Part shown: positions 5,832-6,486 of the stretch, in pieces
Layout: each line of letters starts with the position of its first letter
How positions within the stretch are numbered: position 1 is the stretch's first letter
The notes under the pieces: model-generated
The model's input: the letters and a program-made list of their open reading frames with translations, nothing else
The model's database searches: none
What the model was told of the DNA's origin: nothing
Assembly (NCBI GenBank): GCA_946482345.1
Contig: CAMLRJ010000208.1
Coordinates: 1 to 6,486 of the forward strand
Direction of reading: 5' to 3'
Length of the DNA: 6,486 nucleotides
Source of the DNA: an uncultured Cellvibrio sp.
Lineage (GTDB): Bacteria; Pseudomonadota; Gammaproteobacteria; Pseudomonadales; Cellvibrionaceae
Translations under genes and position numbers: made by a program

Positions 5832-6486
5832 CCTAAAGTGAAAACTTCCTGATCGTGGTTGTAATCAATCAAGCTGTGTCCGTAACCATTAAAATAATTA
5901 AATTGACCACGCAAATTATTACTGATCGGAAAACTCCAGCCTAACTCTATAGCACCTTTGTTGTCGGCATCGAAATTATTTCTCAGCATCATGCTGTAAA
6001 TATTGGCTTTATCTGTGTAAGCGCTGCTGAATTCAAAATTTCCCATGAAGTGAGTAATATCGGGATTGTCATCGCCGTCAGGATCTCCCGGGTATTTTTG
6101 TTTGGGTTCCGGAATTCGGTACCATGGTGACAGCGAAAAAACGAAATTATTTCTTTCAAAAACTGACGTCACAATAATGCGATTCCAGCTTCTGGATAAA
6201 AGTCCACCGGTACCATTCGATTGATGATTTAAAATAAGCTGGTTAGCCGAATTATTGAAACCTAATATTTTCCAATCATTTGTAAATGACAAAATAAATT
6301 CCGGTTGATGATCTGTTGCGCGAAAAGGTGCTGAATCTTTATCGCTGTAAACTTGCCAAAAAGAATGATTGGTATATCCCAGGTAGAGATGTCCGTTATC
6401 ATCAAAAATGGATTCGCGTAATAATATTTTAATGCTCAGTTGCAGTTCGGCTTCGGTGTGATCCAATTGTGTAAACGTAGAATTGG
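5807..6486 (-). CDS. pldA: Outer-membrane phospholipase A (OMPLA), 5' end cut by the window edge
   Basis: The reverse-strand frame is open from the right edge to TAA at 5809-5807, giving about 226 residues of the C-terminal barrel. The TTG at 6466 is not a convincing start, because the frame continues upstream to the edge. It matches E. coli PldA closely: YTNHSFWQVY, then SAPFRATDHQPEF, LNHQSNG, SRSWNR, DNPDIT, and SLIDYN near the end. Numbering from the TTG, H81, S83 and N95 match the catalytic H142, S144 and N156 of E. coli with identical spacing. S45 and S91 match S106 and S152, which belong to the calcium-site region. The terminal Phe fits the C-terminal signal of outer-membrane barrels. 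The enzyme hydrolyses phospholipids misplaced in the outer leaflet of the outer membrane and is active as a calcium-dependent dimer. An Asp-rich stretch (about 118-133) is roughly 10 residues longer than in E. coli. The signal peptide and first strands lie outside the window. It converges on and overlaps the PilZ gene. Confidence 0.93.
   Translation of the reverse strand, partial: NSTFTQLDHTEAELQLSIKILLRESIFDDNGHLYLGYTNHSFWQVYSDKDSAPFRATDHQPEFILSFTNDWKILGFNNSANQLILNHQSNGTGGLLSRSWNRIIVTSVFERNNFVFSLSPWYRIPEPKQKYPGDPDGDDNPDITHFMGNFEFSSAYTDKANIYSMMLRNNFDADNKGAIELGWSFPISNNLRGQFNYFNGYGHSLIDYNHDQEVFTLGIIFTDLF

Noticed and set aside
6464..6466. TTG as the start codon of the phospholipase gene
   Set aside because: The reading frame continues upstream to the window edge, and homology requires further N-terminal barrel strands and a signal peptide. 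The gene is simply cut by the window.

Overview
The window looks like chromosomal DNA from a gammaproteobacterium, probably a Pseudomonas- or Cellvibrio-like lineage. The base composition is moderately AT-rich by eye. It carries a NadC start, DUF1631-family proteins, a PilZ protein and an outer-membrane phospholipase A (PldA), a set typical of such genomes. The order-level assignment is inference. No mobile element, tRNA, rRNA or CRISPR array was seen.

Layout: (1) 1-238, minus strand: the first 79 codons of nadC (quinolinate phosphoribosyltransferase, NAD biosynthesis), running off the left edge. (2) 239-428: a divergent intergenic region with weak candidate promoters for both sides and a striking dyad (ACTCAAA-N12-TTTGAGT). 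The same heptamer also lies next to the nadC start. (3) 429-2855, plus: an 808-residue DUF1631 protein. (4) 2856-3076: a 221-bp gap with a candidate sigma-70 promoter and a TTTGA/TCAAA palindrome cluster. (5) 3077-5488, plus: a second, divergent 803-residue DUF1631 protein. (6) 5485-5823, plus: a 112-residue PilZ-domain protein whose ATG overlaps the preceding stop codon (ATGA). (7) 5807-6486, minus: the C-terminal part of PldA, converging on the PilZ gene and overlapping its 3' end by 17 bp, inside a 30-bp imperfect palindrome.

The most interesting unit is the tandem pair of large DUF1631 paralogues followed by a translationally coupled PilZ gene. Both large proteins share the same order of blocks: N-terminal helices, an LSLV..(D/E)LEE motif, an HPAR motif, a charged coiled-coil-like stretch, a linker, and a C-terminal GTWFE module. 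Their linkers and some key residues differ. DUF1631 has no firmly established function that I know of. The coupling to a PilZ protein suggests, as inference only, a cyclic-di-GMP-responsive complex affecting surface behaviour or the cell envelope. The flanking nadC and pldA are housekeeping and envelope genes with no obvious functional tie to this pair.
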